NCBI GenBank assembly: GCA_014529385.2
Contig: CM043966.1
Coordinates: 95,297,087-95,361,086, forward strand
DNA length: 64,000 nucleotides
Reading direction: 5' to 3'
DNA from: Adiantum capillus-veneris
Lineage: Eukaryota; Streptophyta; Polypodiopsida; Polypodiales; Pteridaceae
In this document: piece after piece, positions 1 to 11,939 of the stretch
How the letters are laid out: every line of letters starts with the position of its first letter
Numbering within the stretch: position 1 is the first letter of the stretch
Notes under the pieces: model-generated
Database searches by the model: none
What the model was told of the DNA's origin: nothing
The model's input: only the letters and a program-made list of their open reading frames with translations
Position numbers and translations under genes: made by a program

Positions 1-2390
1 AAACTCAGTCAAACAAAGGTGATGTCTCTGAGCTCTGACTACCTACCGTATCGAAGCGTCAATGTCATGTGAGAAGTTGCCTCTAGTATAGGAATGTCTA
101 TCAAGGTCAATAAACCAAGGCATGACTCCTTTATAGTCTATAGCCTATGACATGTAGCACAAGCTCAGTATGGTGCCCTCTCTGCTCGTCGTGGAAACTC
201 TATCCTCAAGTGGTACCTGCGTGGTGTCTCTAGGTGGTGATAAATGTCTCTTCATCATATCTAATGCATGTGATCTAGTAAGCTCAGTGGCCAGTGTGCT
301 CATAGTCTGTAGTGCAATCTATAGCCTCTCTAGCATGTGTACTAGTGCCAGTCAAGGAATGTGATGTGGTTGTCTCTGTGCATGGTAACTCTAGTGGTGC
401 ATTGTTAAGGCTCTAGCTCATGCACTCCATATCTGCCATCGCCTTTGTCATGCTCTCAACAGATGTATGTCTCCTAGCTGGTCTGGATGGTGTAAATCCT
501 GGGGTTTCTAAGTCGTGTCGGCTGTGTAAACGGTATGGTCATCATCATAAGGAACATGGGAGGATAGCACTGACTGTATAGAAGGTAGGGTACTCTCCAA
601 ATCTGGCTCTAGTACTCATGTACATCTTTCGATGCTCATCGACATAAAAGGGTCCACCATCAAACAGGTACAATGATACAATACTAGCATGAAACTCACT
701 TGAATATCCTCCGTCATAGGTATGTATGATGTACCAAAACCATCAAGAATGTGACCTGGCAGGGTCAAGTGTTCTCGTATTCTAAGCACCTGAAAATTAG
801 GTGTCTGACAATCTGTGGGGGGGTAAAGCTAGATATACCTCCGTTGGGTGTCTACATATGTGTATATAGGCAATCCATCTATCTCACCATAAATCCACAA
901 TAACCTATCAGACAGGGCCTCTAAATCCATGATCGCCACAATCTATTAATCTAGATCAAACCATAAATCCATAATAACCTATCAGACAGGGCCTCTAAAT
1001 CCATGATCGCCAAAATCTATTAATCTAGATCAATAAGCAAGTGCACTAGCTATGGTGCAAAAATTTGGCAATCGAAGACTAGCCAATCGCTAATCTAGGG
1101 TCACTGCGTGTGAACTAGCTCTAAAAATCATATGTAGACCCAAGTCTGGCTCAAAATTCAATTGATAGATCAAATCGAACCCTAAGCGTGAGCAAGCATG
1201 TGACCAACGACTAAAATTAAGCCAAGTCGAAATCTCACTTGTGAATGGGCTTTAACTAGCATAATCTGGTCTAATCAAGGTAACAAACAAAATCTCTATA
1301 GCAAATTGGGACCAAATGTGGTCAAGCGTGGAATCTATTATAAAATCAAACCAAAATAAAATAATACATGTAAAATGGCTCTAAAGCTCGTTAACTCATC
1401 AAATGTGAACCAAAATCAAAATCCGTGTAAGAACAAAGTATATGCATGCAATCTAGCGCAAATTTGATGAAATTGAACATAATCGAACAAAATTTGACTT
1501 TTTGGACGTTTCTATCCTAAAGTGTGCCTAACCGTGCATATGTGCGCATAAAGAGCATGTTACGGGCTGTGTGATACGCATGGGAAGCAAGAAGAAAAAA
1601 CGAGTGAAATGCACAAAAAAAATCGTTTTTTATCATTTTTGAATTTTTGCTTTTTCTTTTTAATAGAAAATATTCAAAGTGAAACAAACAAAATAAAAAA
1701 TTTTGAATAAAACAAAAAGTAAAAGGTTTTTTATTATTTTCTTGATGTTTTGTGATGTTTTTGGAGTTATTTTTTTTTTTTTTAATTTAATGAATTTTTT
1801 TTTAAATAGTTACTTTTCTTAAATTTTTGTGAAATTTTTAAATTTGAATATGTCTGTCAAAAAAGCATTGTATGCTAAAAAAAGCATCACTGAAGGTCTC
1901 GTCCATTCCTTCCTGATGGCGCTGCTAACATGGTACATCAAATCACTGACAATTAGGCTAGGCTCAATTGATGAGGAAAACGAAAAGAAAGAATAACATG
2001 TATAAATGACCCAAAAGTAGACCCACCTTCCATTGGCAATAATCGCACTTGACTCGTATCTTGCAAGACCTTGTCAACTTTGTTTTGGGGGGGCAGGGGG
2101 TTCGAAGAATTGTGTGTAGGGTGATATTTTCCTGACCTACAACCCTTCTTCCAACTTGTTCTTAACATTGGGGTTCTTCACCATCAAATTACCACAGATT
2201 GAAAGAAACTCTTCGTCCTCGACAAATGTCGACCGCAAACAAATGGTTTTTGCAACTTCAATTTCTTTCTTTTTTTTGAAACTTCAAATTTTTTTGCACT
2301 TGGTCATTTATCTTCTAAATTAAGCCCATGACATTGATTTAGATCTTCACAAATATGAAATTGTAATCAAAGCTTCCACACAATCGGATC
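1..2390. other. Intergenic region, no gene recognised
   Basis: No gene is recognised here. A tandem duplication lies at 887-1034, and an A/T-rich stretch with long A and T runs covers about 1,600-1,860. On the minus strand about 830-615 reads as an open but unidentifiable peptide, too short and isolated to call a gene. Confidence 0.5.
887..1034. repeat. Tandem duplication, 74-bp period, two copies
   Basis: A unit beginning CCATAAATCC at 887 recurs at 961 with only a few differences, including the same internal GACAGGGCCTCTAAATCCAT. The second copy ends near 1034. Confidence 0.85.
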
Positions 2391-2529
2391 TTATGCGGCA
2401 AAAAAAGGATTTTTTGCCAAGCCAAAAAAAAGTAGTCATGCTTTTCGATAGAAAGGGTGTGGTCGAGGGAGTTTCAATCCGTGTACAACAGACTACCCTT
2501 GAATGTATATTTCTCTCTCTACTCTCGAT

Positions 2530-2635
2530 TGATGGTGCCATTTCCATCTTGAATAAGAGGACTTCAACTCTCCTCATCGGATAGTTCTTTAAGGTCTCTT
2601 GGGATAGTTTCCTACAAAGTTAAAATTCTCTTCTT
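2530..2635 (+). repeat. SINE-like short repeat, copy 1
   Basis: This stretch is the reverse complement of a block at about 2,770-2,890, sharing the run GGTCTCTTGGGATAGTTTCC. A related copy lies at 2,985-3,090. The repeat resembles a tRNA-derived SINE in having a B-box-like GAGTTCAAC-type motif upstream of a conserved GGTCTCTTGGGAT body. A box and tail are not clear, so the SINE label is inference. Confidence 0.5.
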
Positions 2636-2703
2636 TTTCTACTTCTTCATCTCTCTGTCTCCCTCTCTCACACACCACTTGCAATGAAAGACAATGCCTC
2701 TGA

Positions 2704-2735
<32 letters not shown>

Positions 2736-2769
2736 ACTCGCAATGAAAGACAATGCCTACTTCTATCCC

Positions 2770-2890
2770 TTGTAGAAGAAGAAGAAGAGAGTTTTAACGT
2801 CGTAGGAAACTATCCCAAGAGACCTTAAAGATCTAGCCGACGAGGAGTTGAACTCAAGACCTATTATTCAAGAGGGAAATGGCATAACCA
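2770..2890 (-). repeat. SINE-like short repeat, copy 2 (inverted to copy 1)
   Basis: On the minus strand it carries a B-box-like GTCTTGAGTTCAACTCC followed by the conserved AAGGTCTCTTGGGATAG block. With copy 1 it forms an inverted repeat with arms of about 100 bp around a 130-bp CT/CA-rich loop. Confidence 0.55.
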
Positions 2891-2902
2891 ATCTACCACA
2901 CT

Positions 2903-2922
2903 TGTGTGTGTTTGTGTGTGTG

Positions 2923-2990
<68 letters not shown>
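2903..2990. repeat. Compound (GT)n-(GA)n microsatellite
   Basis: A GT dinucleotide run with a few interruptions passes directly into a GA run. It lies between two SINE-like copies, a common position for microsatellite growth from a retroposon tail. Confidence 0.9.
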
Positions 2991-2993
<3 letters not shown>

Positions 2994-3090
2994 TTTAAAG
3001 ACGCAGGAACAATCCCAAGAGACCTTAAAGATCTATTGAGGAGTTTTGAACCCAAGACATGTTAGGCAAAAGGGAATTATATTACGGTGG
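2985..3090 (-). repeat. SINE-like short repeat, copy 3
   Basis: It is in direct orientation with copy 2 and shares AATCCCAAGAGACCTTAAAG (plus strand). On the minus strand it has GTCTTGGGTTCAAAAC, close to a pol III B box. It is separated from copy 2 by a GT/GA microsatellite. Confidence 0.5.
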
Positions 3091-3152
3091 TAGAAAGCTT
3101 ATTCCAGTTTCCTCTTCTTACATACGCGTGAATATGCCCCCCTAGAGCGGGT

Positions 3153-3158
3153 GGGAGA

Positions 3159-3192
<34 letters not shown>
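3153..3192. repeat. (GA)n microsatellite
   Basis: A short, almost pure GA dinucleotide run about 260 bp beyond the stop codon of the TPT gene. Confidence 0.85.
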
Positions 3193-3195
<3 letters not shown>

Positions 3196-3448
3196 ATGCA
3201 GCACAAAGTGCACATGAATGTGGCAAGAAAGTATAAGACAAACAATTTGCATTTCACACCAAAAGATAAAAGAATCAAATACATGATGTACAACAAAAGT
3301 GGCTATGTCTCAGCAGCACTCCAGAAGGCAATTCATGCGGTTTTGGCGTCTTCTGGTAGGGGAGGAGGTGCCTTCTGCACATGCACATTCAAATTAAGCC
3401 CCATCACATGCAAAAAAAACAATGCCCACCACACAAGAAGGGCCCAAA

Positions 3449-5792
3449 TCATACCTTCTTGGCCTCTTCCATTTGTGCCTTAATGTAAGAGTAGATTGCT
3501 ACACCCGCTATGGCAATCGATGTACCTATGGCAGTCTGTGTGGAGATCTTGTTTCCTGGAAAGCAACACGAGAGTACAATCAAAGCATTAGACACATCAA
3601 GAATGGAGAGAAAGAACTAGACGAAAAGTTGCGTATATATCATCGTACCAAAAATGACAATTGAGAATCCGATAACAAATACTCGCTTCAGGACATTCCC
3701 CACAGCATGAGTGAGAGGAGCCACCCGTTCAAGGGTATTGGTGGCAAGCTGGAAATTTTCATTCAAGCATTAGACCACAAGCAAGGATTGTTTCCAACTC
3801 AGACACTAATTAGCCCAGGTCAAATAGGAGTGGCCCAATCACAATGCTCAAAAGCGCGTAACCCAAATTTCCCGCAATTCCGTCCTGACTGGTCCCTCTC
3901 AATTGTTTCATAGTGAATTGAGTGTTCATAATTAGTATATGAAATGATTAATTAGTAATAGATTGGGTGAAATCAATTACCTGGTTGTATAGGTGGTAGA
4001 ACATACCGACCCAAAAGAGATCAGACAGGAACTTCTGCATCCCAACCTTTGCAATTGCATCTGAGAACCCGGTTTGTAAAAGTTTAGGGCCTTCCAACTG
4101 CATCAATACCAACAATTCCTCAAAGTCAAAGGCCACAACATGATTTGTTTCATCACTTCTGTTCCCGCCACTAGGCGTCGTCAATACAAATGCACAACTC
4201 ACAGATGCATTCACGTAAACATGAATACATGAAGCTTTTATACATCTGTACGGTACAAAGGCAAAAGATCAAACCATTCCATTACTCCTTTTCACCATGT
4301 TAGCCCAAACCGACAATTAGTATGAATATGAAAACAATCACTTCGAAACATTTTAACAGCCAAGTGGACTAAACCAGACAAAAACTGATAGCTCACCACC
4401 ACGGCCGCAGGAATACAAAAGAAGAGCGCAATAATGGAGATGTATGCATACACATTCGTGCTGTCCATACCCGTCTGCAATAGAGAAATAAATCCTTTAG
4501 TGAGCTAATATGAAGTACAATAGTTAGAAACATGGAAGTTCACAAAGTACATATTTACCATTGCTTTCTTTGAGTAGATACTGCGATATGTAAATGCAAT
4601 ATTGGACGTCATTGCACTCAGGAATCCCAACCAGTTGAAAGAAAGCTCAGTCATGGATGCCATAGATACACCTGTTCAATAGCATGTGCACAAACAAATT
4701 AAACAGGCAGACAATCATTTGACGAGGCATGATACATACACAGATACATACTAACATATATGCATACATACATACATTTACAGTATATACATTTATATAA
4801 ATACATACATTCGTACATAGATACATATATACCATATACATAACTCCAACAAGTTTCCTACCAAGCACGACGGGAGCAAGCGAGAGCCAAAGTGACAAGG
4901 GGATTTGTTGTCCAAGAATAAACTGAGAGGCTGCCGCATTAAAGAACGGCTCCAATGCTGCATTTATTTATTCTAAATCAGTACAAATTTGAGTCGCCAG
5001 ATAGAAAATCAATGGACAAGATGAGGGAGAAAAACATGCCTTTCACTGTGTGAGTGAAAGAAACAGCTACAGCCGCAAAGGAGACATTACTCATCACATG
5101 GCCCAATGCATGGCAAAAAGCAACCGGTGTAAGGAGAGAGAGCAGCTGCTTGTCAATGGGCTGCTCAAAATACATCAAACAGATTATGAATAAGCTTATA
5201 GAGATCACAATATCACTAAAATGGCAATGTCTTAGCAAGAACCTGCATACATATACATTCGTACGTACCTACATACATGCGTACATAAGAATATGAATAT
5301 ATATATAATATATATATACATACATACATCATACAGTCATATATAAACAGTTGGACATCATTAGAGTAAAATTGAAGATTTTTAAAGCTTTCTTGCATTG
5401 ATGTCAAAGAGAGCCTCATATCATCTTGTATATTATGCTAAGCGTGAAAAACAATGTCAAGAGGGAGAGCCACAAACAATATGCATATTCATAAAATGGG
5501 AATCTTCCCTACAGTATCATCTGAATTGGAAAAGCCAAAACTCATACCGCACGTTTCGGAAGCCCAATGGTCCAGCACACACAACAGTACACCACGCCTA
5601 CAAGCAAATGAATAACCGAAACAAAGCTGCAAATTCAACATAGCTTTTATTCAATGAGGGGAACAACTACGAGAAAAATGGGTAAATTAGGCTTTTCATA
5701 ACAACAAACAGGTACTCACTAAGGATAGGGGAAGTAGTTGTAAATCTTCTTGTTCAAAATGTTGAAGATCACATTGAGGAAGTACCTGTGAG

Positions 5793-5846
<54 letters not shown>

Positions 5847-8767
5847 CAGAGACTGATTCAGTCTATGTGGAAAAGATCTATAATAGGATGTGGGCAACCG
5901 AGCCAGTATATACTGTAGAGGAGATTACTTCTCAGCTAACAGAGATACTACATGGAGCAGCACAAGAGGCATACCCACATACTCAGCCTGATCAAAAGAG
6001 AGGATCTGGGAACATGCCTCAAAACAGTTGGTACGACGAGGAATGCAGAGAGACGAGAACCCAGGTCCAGAAAGAGCTTACACTTGGGATCATCACATAT
6101 AAGCAGTCTCGGATTGCTCTTCGCGTATAGTACGTCGCAAGAAAAGGGCATTTTTAGCCAAACTGGAGAAGGATTTATATCAGCTCTTCTTGAGTCAGGA
6201 CTCACATGAGGCCTGGTGTTTATTTCACGAGCACTCATCGCCTCCAACAATTACTTCTCCTGAGATTTGGGGTCAATATGTAACATCATTATATATGGTA
6301 TCTAGACAGCCTCCATTACCAGATCCGCTAGAGCCATGCCCGGCTACTAGTACTTTCTTTACTACGGAAATGGTGAAAAAAGCCATTGACAAGATGAAGA
6401 CAAGAAGAGCACATGATCATGAGGGTTTAGTAGCAGAACATCTGATCCATGCAAGGGATCTACTTTCACAAGTCCTTGCTCGTCTGTTTAATCGGGTCAT
6501 GTGTGAAGGATTACCTGAATCTTGGAAATTATCTACTATCGTCCCTATTTTCAAGTCAGGGGATCCTATGATACCCGGAAACTACCGTAATTTATGGTGG
6601 GTCACACACTGACCCGACTGTATGCATCCATTCTGGAACAAAAATTGAGTAGATGGGCAGAGAATGAAGGCATAAGGGCAACAGGACAAGCTGGATTCAG
6701 GAGGGGTTATTCCACTTTAGATCATATTCTTACGCTCAGAGCCATTATTGAGGAAGGAAGAGCCAGCGGGAAAAGGATGTATTGTTGCTTTGTGGATTTT
6801 CGGAAAGCTTTTGATACAATACCAAGGGCCAGATTGATGCGCAGGATGCAAGAGTCAGGGGTCCCCAAAGAGATTATCTGGGGGATCATGGCCTTATACG
6901 GGTCAGTAAGTGGTTATGTACGTACTCCAAAAGGGGATTCCGACATTGTTCATTCCACCGTTGGAGTAAAGCAGGGATGCCCACTGTCTCCTACTTTATT
7001 TGGAATGTATATAGATGAGGTATCAAATTACATTGATAGAGAGGGTGACAGAGGTGCTCAACTTGCAGGGTCATGGATCCCTTTGTTGTTGTATGCAGAT
7101 GATACTGTATTGATAGCAGAATCACCACATGGAATGCAGAGGCTGTTAGATGCATTACATAAATTTGCGGAGGACAGCGGACTGTCGGTAAATTTGGGTA
7201 AAACCAAAGTTATGGGGTTTAACACCACACCGCAGTGGGTTAGGAGATCGGCACCTACATTTGCATATGGCCAGGATACAGTAGAGTACACAGATGCATA
7301 CACATACCTTTGTGTGATATTTACAGGACCGAAGTTTACTCTTAAGAAAGCAGCAGATGCTAGATTGTCCCTCAGCCTCTGCGGCCTTGGGAGGGTTGGA
7401 GAGGATGTGTTCACAAGTGCAGTTTCAGGAACCACGAACAAAACTTTGGCTCTTTGATACTGTGGTGGCTTCGGCTATGCTTTATGGGGTCCAGATTTGG
7501 GGACCATCTCTGGATCAGGATAATTGGAATTCAATGGAGAGACCTTTGGTATCTATGATTTCCCAAATGATTAGAGCCAAGGCCTCCGTACCACACGCGA
7601 TTACCCGAGCGGAACTAGCTACCCCTCCGATAGAAATTGAAGCTCTTACCAGATCAGTGTCCTTTATCCATGGTTTGTGGGATACAAATGATTGCCAATA
7701 TACTAGATTGGCCCTCGAATCCTCTCGACAATTAGCAATGAAAGGAGATACATCATGCTGGTATGCGCAAATGTCCTCGAGGTTTCAGAGACACGGGTTC
7801 AGTATGGAAAGATTACCCCCCTTCCAATACTCTCTTGAGGCTCCATCACTGGCAATCACACGAACGGAGATTAATAAAATCATCCGCCAGGATCTTATAC
7901 CCTACACAAGAATTGGGCACGAAGATGGCCGACTACAAACAAAACTTCCTACAGCTATCTGAAGATGGTTTTGTGATTCGCCCGAGCTACATGGATACCC
8001 ACCTGTCTCATGGTTTGAGATGTGCTATTGGTCAGATTCGTACATCCTGAGACCAGCTGGAAATTGAATTTGGCAGATTTAGGGGAATCCCACCTGAGAG
8101 CAGAATTTGCAAGTTATGCGGAATGGAGCTGGAGACGGAATTACACTACATATGCCATTGCACCGTATACTATGAGATACGTGGGCGTTTCCATTGCCTA
8201 TTTAAAGAAGGCTTTGGACCTCTAGATAGAGTCATGCAATACCAGGATCAAAGATGCTTAGGCCTGTACCTACTGGAACTACTTCGGCACAGGGATAATC
8301 TAATGAGAAGACAAAGAGCACTACAGCCTCAGAGGCAGAGCACAGATTTCTTCGGATCGAGAGAAGCAGGAATGGAAGGAGAAGCAAGAGGCCAGCACCG
8401 AGCACAAAGGAGTACCCACATTCATACCAAAGGCACCCTCATTGATAGGGCGATTGAGCTTAGAAAATCGAGACGACCACGACCGAGATGCAGAAGCACA
8501 CTTCACCGGAGGAGACTACAACAAAGGATTAGAAGCATTCTAGCCAGACACCCAAAATGCTCCTAAGAAGTTTATTTAATACTTTATATTTAGTTTTCAC
8601 ATTTATTTTCACACTTTCACACTTTTCACACTTAGTACTTTAGTACTAAGGTACCCAGACATTGTAACAGATTCACCACTTTTGTATCAGTTTGGTCTCA
8701 TAGGTCATCTTGGCCTTTTGAAGACGTTAATATAACATTTCATTTCATTTCATTTCTCTCTCTATAT

Positions 8768-8866
<99 letters not shown>

Positions 8867-8935
8867 TACATATATATATATACATATATACATATATATA
8901 TATACATATATACATATATATATATACATATATAC

Positions 8936-8976
<41 letters not shown>

Positions 8977-10931
8977 GCGAGATTGGATAGGACATTGTGA
9001 GGACAGGTAGACAGTCATCACTATCAATTGAAACCCAAACAGCTACATAGGAAGAAGCTCCTTCCTTATATTTGTTCAGCCCTACCACATTAAACCTAGA
9101 ATTAACCTATCGTTCTTTCCTTTCTTCTCTCTTTGTCCTCCAATTAATTGCATACTAAACCATAAAAACATCATTATGCCCAGCATCCTGAGCATTTTGG
9201 TTGGGTCATGAATACAATTACCAAGAATAATCTGATGGGCTCTTGCAAAGGACTGACATTACGCACATACAGGTGCGCATGCATGTACATAACGAGAACT
9301 ATAAGTAGCATGTCAAATAACAAGACACAGACTTCGGCCTCGAACCACCTAGAGAGGTACGAGTCATGAGCTAATGATAATCCTCTAATCAATATCTATT
9401 TAAATCCGCTTTTCACCTCAAAAGTACCCACAAGTGGGTGTAGGGCATTTATATTAACTGTTCATATGACAGATCCCCTATCAATCTCATCTACACCTGA
9501 ACCCTGTGCTCACCCTTATGAACATTCATGCGAAGATACAATAATTCTCGGGAAAGCATAAGCTATCACAGCCCAATCCTTTGTGAGTACCCAAACAGTG
9601 GTAATGTTCTATGTACCAACGGCTGGCCAAGAAACATAGATAACACATTCTGCTGCAATTGCCAACAAAATGCAGATATTGCTCAGAAGCATTAATGTCT
9701 ATGCAGCATTTTTCAAAAAGAAGACTACTTTGGGAGGGTGCATCACGTCACTTCCTAATCCCAGTAAACTTTCCACAAGACTCTGATTTGGCCAGATATT
9801 CTGGGGTAGGGCTACCCCTCCACACAAAATACAAAGGAGGTTAATCTTTTGTTGCGCTCGGCGCTTGAGGCAAAGAGCACCATAAGCATGGCGCAGTGGA
9901 GGTACAAACCTTCCTGAAGGCTAGTCAATTGGTGCACATAGCTACACAAAAGCCATAAGATCAACACAACGTAGCTCATCAATCATAATGCATCTGAAGA
10001 AGTCGATGACCGTGTCATCTATCTTAGAAATGCCTTCACAGTGCACATGGCCTAACACGAGCAATTATAATCTCTTCTATATCTCATCCCTGCTCACTAC
10101 TCCAAACTGCCAGTCAAATGTCAATTAAGGCCCTCATTCTCAAGCGTGGTAAATTTGATACTCTGCCTCTCTTAATAGCAGGTCCTGAGTTAAGGCCCGT
10201 CGGATGGATCTTTGAGGTTTCTCGGCATTGTTTCTACAGCCTTGTCTCTCAACACACACACACACACACACACACATCAGACAGACACCGCACATTGACA
10301 CACACACACACACACACAAAAAAAAAGGTGGATGGTCAATATCCATACCACATGAAGAAGAAGAATCCAGTCACCAATGCAGGATACTTCGCAAGGAATC
10401 CTTCAGATGAGGTAGACACGCTGCTGTCATTCACCAGAAATAAAGTCTCATCTCCTTTAACATCAACAAACATGCCAAATCTCCAAAAATTCAGATGTAG
10501 CACATCAAGTGAGCTGGTGAGTACATGCCTCAATGTTTAAACAATTCCATGTTTGCATATTGTGTGCAAGGGTAAATGAGAGTTAGCATAAAAATAAACT
10601 ATTGTGGATGAGCCTACCTCGGAGAGGCGTCGCTACCGCCAGCATCTGCTGCTGCAGCCATACAGACAGGGGAAAGGGGAACCCTTGACTTGGGGGAAGG
10701 AGCAAAAGGGCTGTCCGCTGACATGATAGACTTTCCAAAGGAATGCGACCTGAGAGCCGCCGCGCCATTGCTAGGTGAGGTCATGTCCAGCTTGGGAAGA
10801 CCCATACCTCTGCGTAAGCCTGTTCCGAGTGAGCTAGCCATGGTCCTCTTCACCAAGTGCCGAGAGGCTAGTTGCCCGGAGCCCATCATGGGTTTGCTCA
10901 TGTGGGTCGCCTTCTCTGTCAAGGACGCCAT
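3449..10931 (-). CDS. TPT: Chloroplast triose-phosphate/phosphate translocator, 11 exons
   Basis: An inner-envelope antiporter (TPT branch of the drug/metabolite transporter superfamily) that exports triose phosphate or 3-phosphoglycerate for cytosolic phosphate. Minus-strand exons: 10931-10618, 10423-10349, 5785-5720, 5626-5548, 5160-5040, 4957-4862, 4671-4559, 4474-4397, 4097-3981, 3748-3649 and 3555-3449 (TGA). All phases join into one 421-codon frame of normal TPT length. Residues 1 to about 100 are a Ser/Ala/Lys-rich plastid transit peptide. Family-typical stretches include [59 protein letters not shown] and [11 protein letters not shown]. Lys218 (SFTHTVK) and the Lys374-Arg375 pair match residues that bind substrate phosphate in the family. 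Start chosen at MASLTEK; an in-frame ATG nine codons upstream is possible. Exon 2 may start at 10423 or 10420 (NAGNAG acceptor). Intron 2 (4.56 kb) holds an antisense LINE. No frame damage is seen, so the gene is probably active. Confidence 0.96.
4958..5039 (-). other. TPT: GC-AG intron (intron 5 of TPT)
   Basis: The exon ends ACAGTGAAAG and the intron begins GCATGTTTTT. The intron ends TAAATGCAG before CATTGGAGCC. Only the GC donor restores frame (Lys218, Ala, Leu, Glu, Pro). The nearby GT four bases into the intron would shift the frame. The other nine introns use GT-AG. Confidence 0.88.
5793..5844. repeat. (CT)n microsatellite in TPT intron 2
   Basis: A pure CT run of about 50 bp begins a few bases before the exon 3 acceptor (gene sense) and ends where LINE sequence begins. 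A CT-rich continuation appears beyond the LINE 3' end (8753-8764), so the LINE probably landed in this microsatellite. Confidence 0.9.
5846..8756 (+). mobile_element. 5'-truncated LINE (non-LTR retrotransposon) in TPT intron 2
   Basis: A non-LTR element of about 2.9 kb, antisense to the host gene. It keeps the spacer before the RT, the RT domain with YADD at 7092-7103, and a C-terminal Cys/His motif ([18 protein letters not shown], about 8110-8165). There is no endonuclease domain, as expected for 5' truncation during target-primed reverse transcription. It ends in tandem CATTTC/ATTTC repeats (8735-8756) rather than poly(A), which resembles RTE-like LINEs. CT-rich sequence flanks both sides, so a target-site duplication cannot be delimited. 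Confidence 0.85.
5867..8566 (+). pseudogene. LINE reverse transcriptase, frameshifted
   Basis: Segments 5867-6130, 6190-6612, 6594-7457, 7357-7962 and 8123-8566 are successive pieces of one LINE polyprotein in different frames. Recognisable RT motifs are [16 protein letters not shown] (finger region), [42 protein letters not shown] and [13 protein letters not shown]. Frame breaks lie near 6,150, 6,595, 7,440, 7,960 and 8,110. The RT catalytic aspartates are intact, but the polyprotein cannot be made whole, so this copy is dead. Lineage within LINEs is not certain; the sequence style is RTE/Dualen-like. Confidence 0.85.
8769..8976. repeat. Compound (GT)n-(AT)n microsatellite with ATACAT higher-order pattern
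   Basis: A GT run (8769-8817) passes into a TA run that breaks into a regular alternation of CATATATACATATATATATA blocks to 8975. It directly follows the LINE tail within TPT intron 2. Confidence 0.92.
8977..10348. other. Remainder of TPT intron 2
   Basis: Non-coding intron sequence between the LINE-associated microsatellite and the exon 2 donor (TG|GTATGG, gene sense). It includes a CA repeat at 10,253-10,320. No gene is seen. Confidence 0.7.
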
Positions 10932-11640
10932 TTCTCTGCACACACAGAAGCCACTCAAAGATCAAATTGGCAAGTGGGCGAGGCGATCGGTCTGGGCGGG
11001 AAACCAAAACTTCAAATTTATACCCAAAATGTAAACCTTGCAGAAGAGATGGATCGCGGATGGGAACACAGAAACGCGAGGCAATTAGCTCTAACCCTTA
11101 CCACGCCCACCAGAAGAAACGTATAAGCAGAAGAAGCAAAATATCTAGTGGGCTAGAGAGAGTATGCTGTGTGTGCGAGAGAGTGTGCGCGGCTCACAGT
11201 TACACTACATGAGAACCTTAGCCGAAGCGAGAGAAGGAGACAGACAAACAACGAGTGAAGGTTGATGGAGCCCTTATCTGAAGGAGATGGCCCTTTCAGC
11301 CCATCTCAGCGAGCCAAGTGTACATATCCTTTCTATTGGCTACCATTCCCACTTGACTCTCACTTCAAACTCTATGCCAAATTTGGGGCTGACCCACCCC
11401 TTGTATGTTCTTTTCAAATTAATTTAATCTTTTCACTTTCATTAAAAAAGAAGTGTGTGCCAAATCTACACATGGCCCACATTTTTTTATTTTATTTTTA
11501 GAATTAGGCTGGGCTCATATCGTCGTGTGCAAGAGACTTTTCTCATAGGTGGACCAATGAAAATGCACGCCTCAGTGGAGGCCGTTCATACTGCACACTC
11601 TACTTGGCTAGCCCTGCTGAGCTAGAATGTTGACTCATGC
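10932..11640 (-). promoter_or_regulatory. TPT: TPT 5' flank (5'UTR and putative promoter)
   Basis: The region directly upstream of the TPT start codon. It is free of transposon domains. A CCAAT motif occurs on the minus strand at 11,336-11,340, about 405 bp before the start codon. No convincing TATA box is visible, so the promoter is placed by position only. Confidence 0.35.
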
Positions 11641-11939
11641 CCAAGGGGGCTACTCCATGTTCCGGTTGCCCACCCACCCGTAACTTGTGTGCACTGCTCC
11701 AGCCAATCAAAAGCCACATCGCCTTGCAACTGCTTTCTTTTTCGCTTCTGTTTGTGAACAAAGCAACACTCGAAAAGTTGGCTTTGCTTCCGGGTGTCCG
11801 GGTGGAAGGGTTGAAGATGCATTGCGCAGTCTGAATGAGGCCTTACCTACAACTTTGAAATTACAACCAACCCTCATAGTGGAGGCAGCAAGTGAGTCTT
11901 CCTGGCTAGATAAAGTTGCCCAACCCATCATATGGACTA

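Noticed and set aside
8740-9088. Tyr/Ile/His/Thr-repeat ORFs around 8.75-9.0 kb and Cys/Val repeat ORFs
   Set aside because: They are translations of the GT/AT microsatellite in six frames.
3449-10931. Alternative identity as a PEP or glucose-6-phosphate translocator
   Set aside because: [31 protein letters not shown] and [14 protein letters not shown] are TPT-type sequences; PPT and GPT differ at these stretches.
10932-10958. Upstream ATG of TPT (10,958) as the true start
   Set aside because: It would add nine residues (MSGFCVCRE) before a typical MAS-type transit peptide start. It remains possible, but the downstream ATG fits plastid targeting better.
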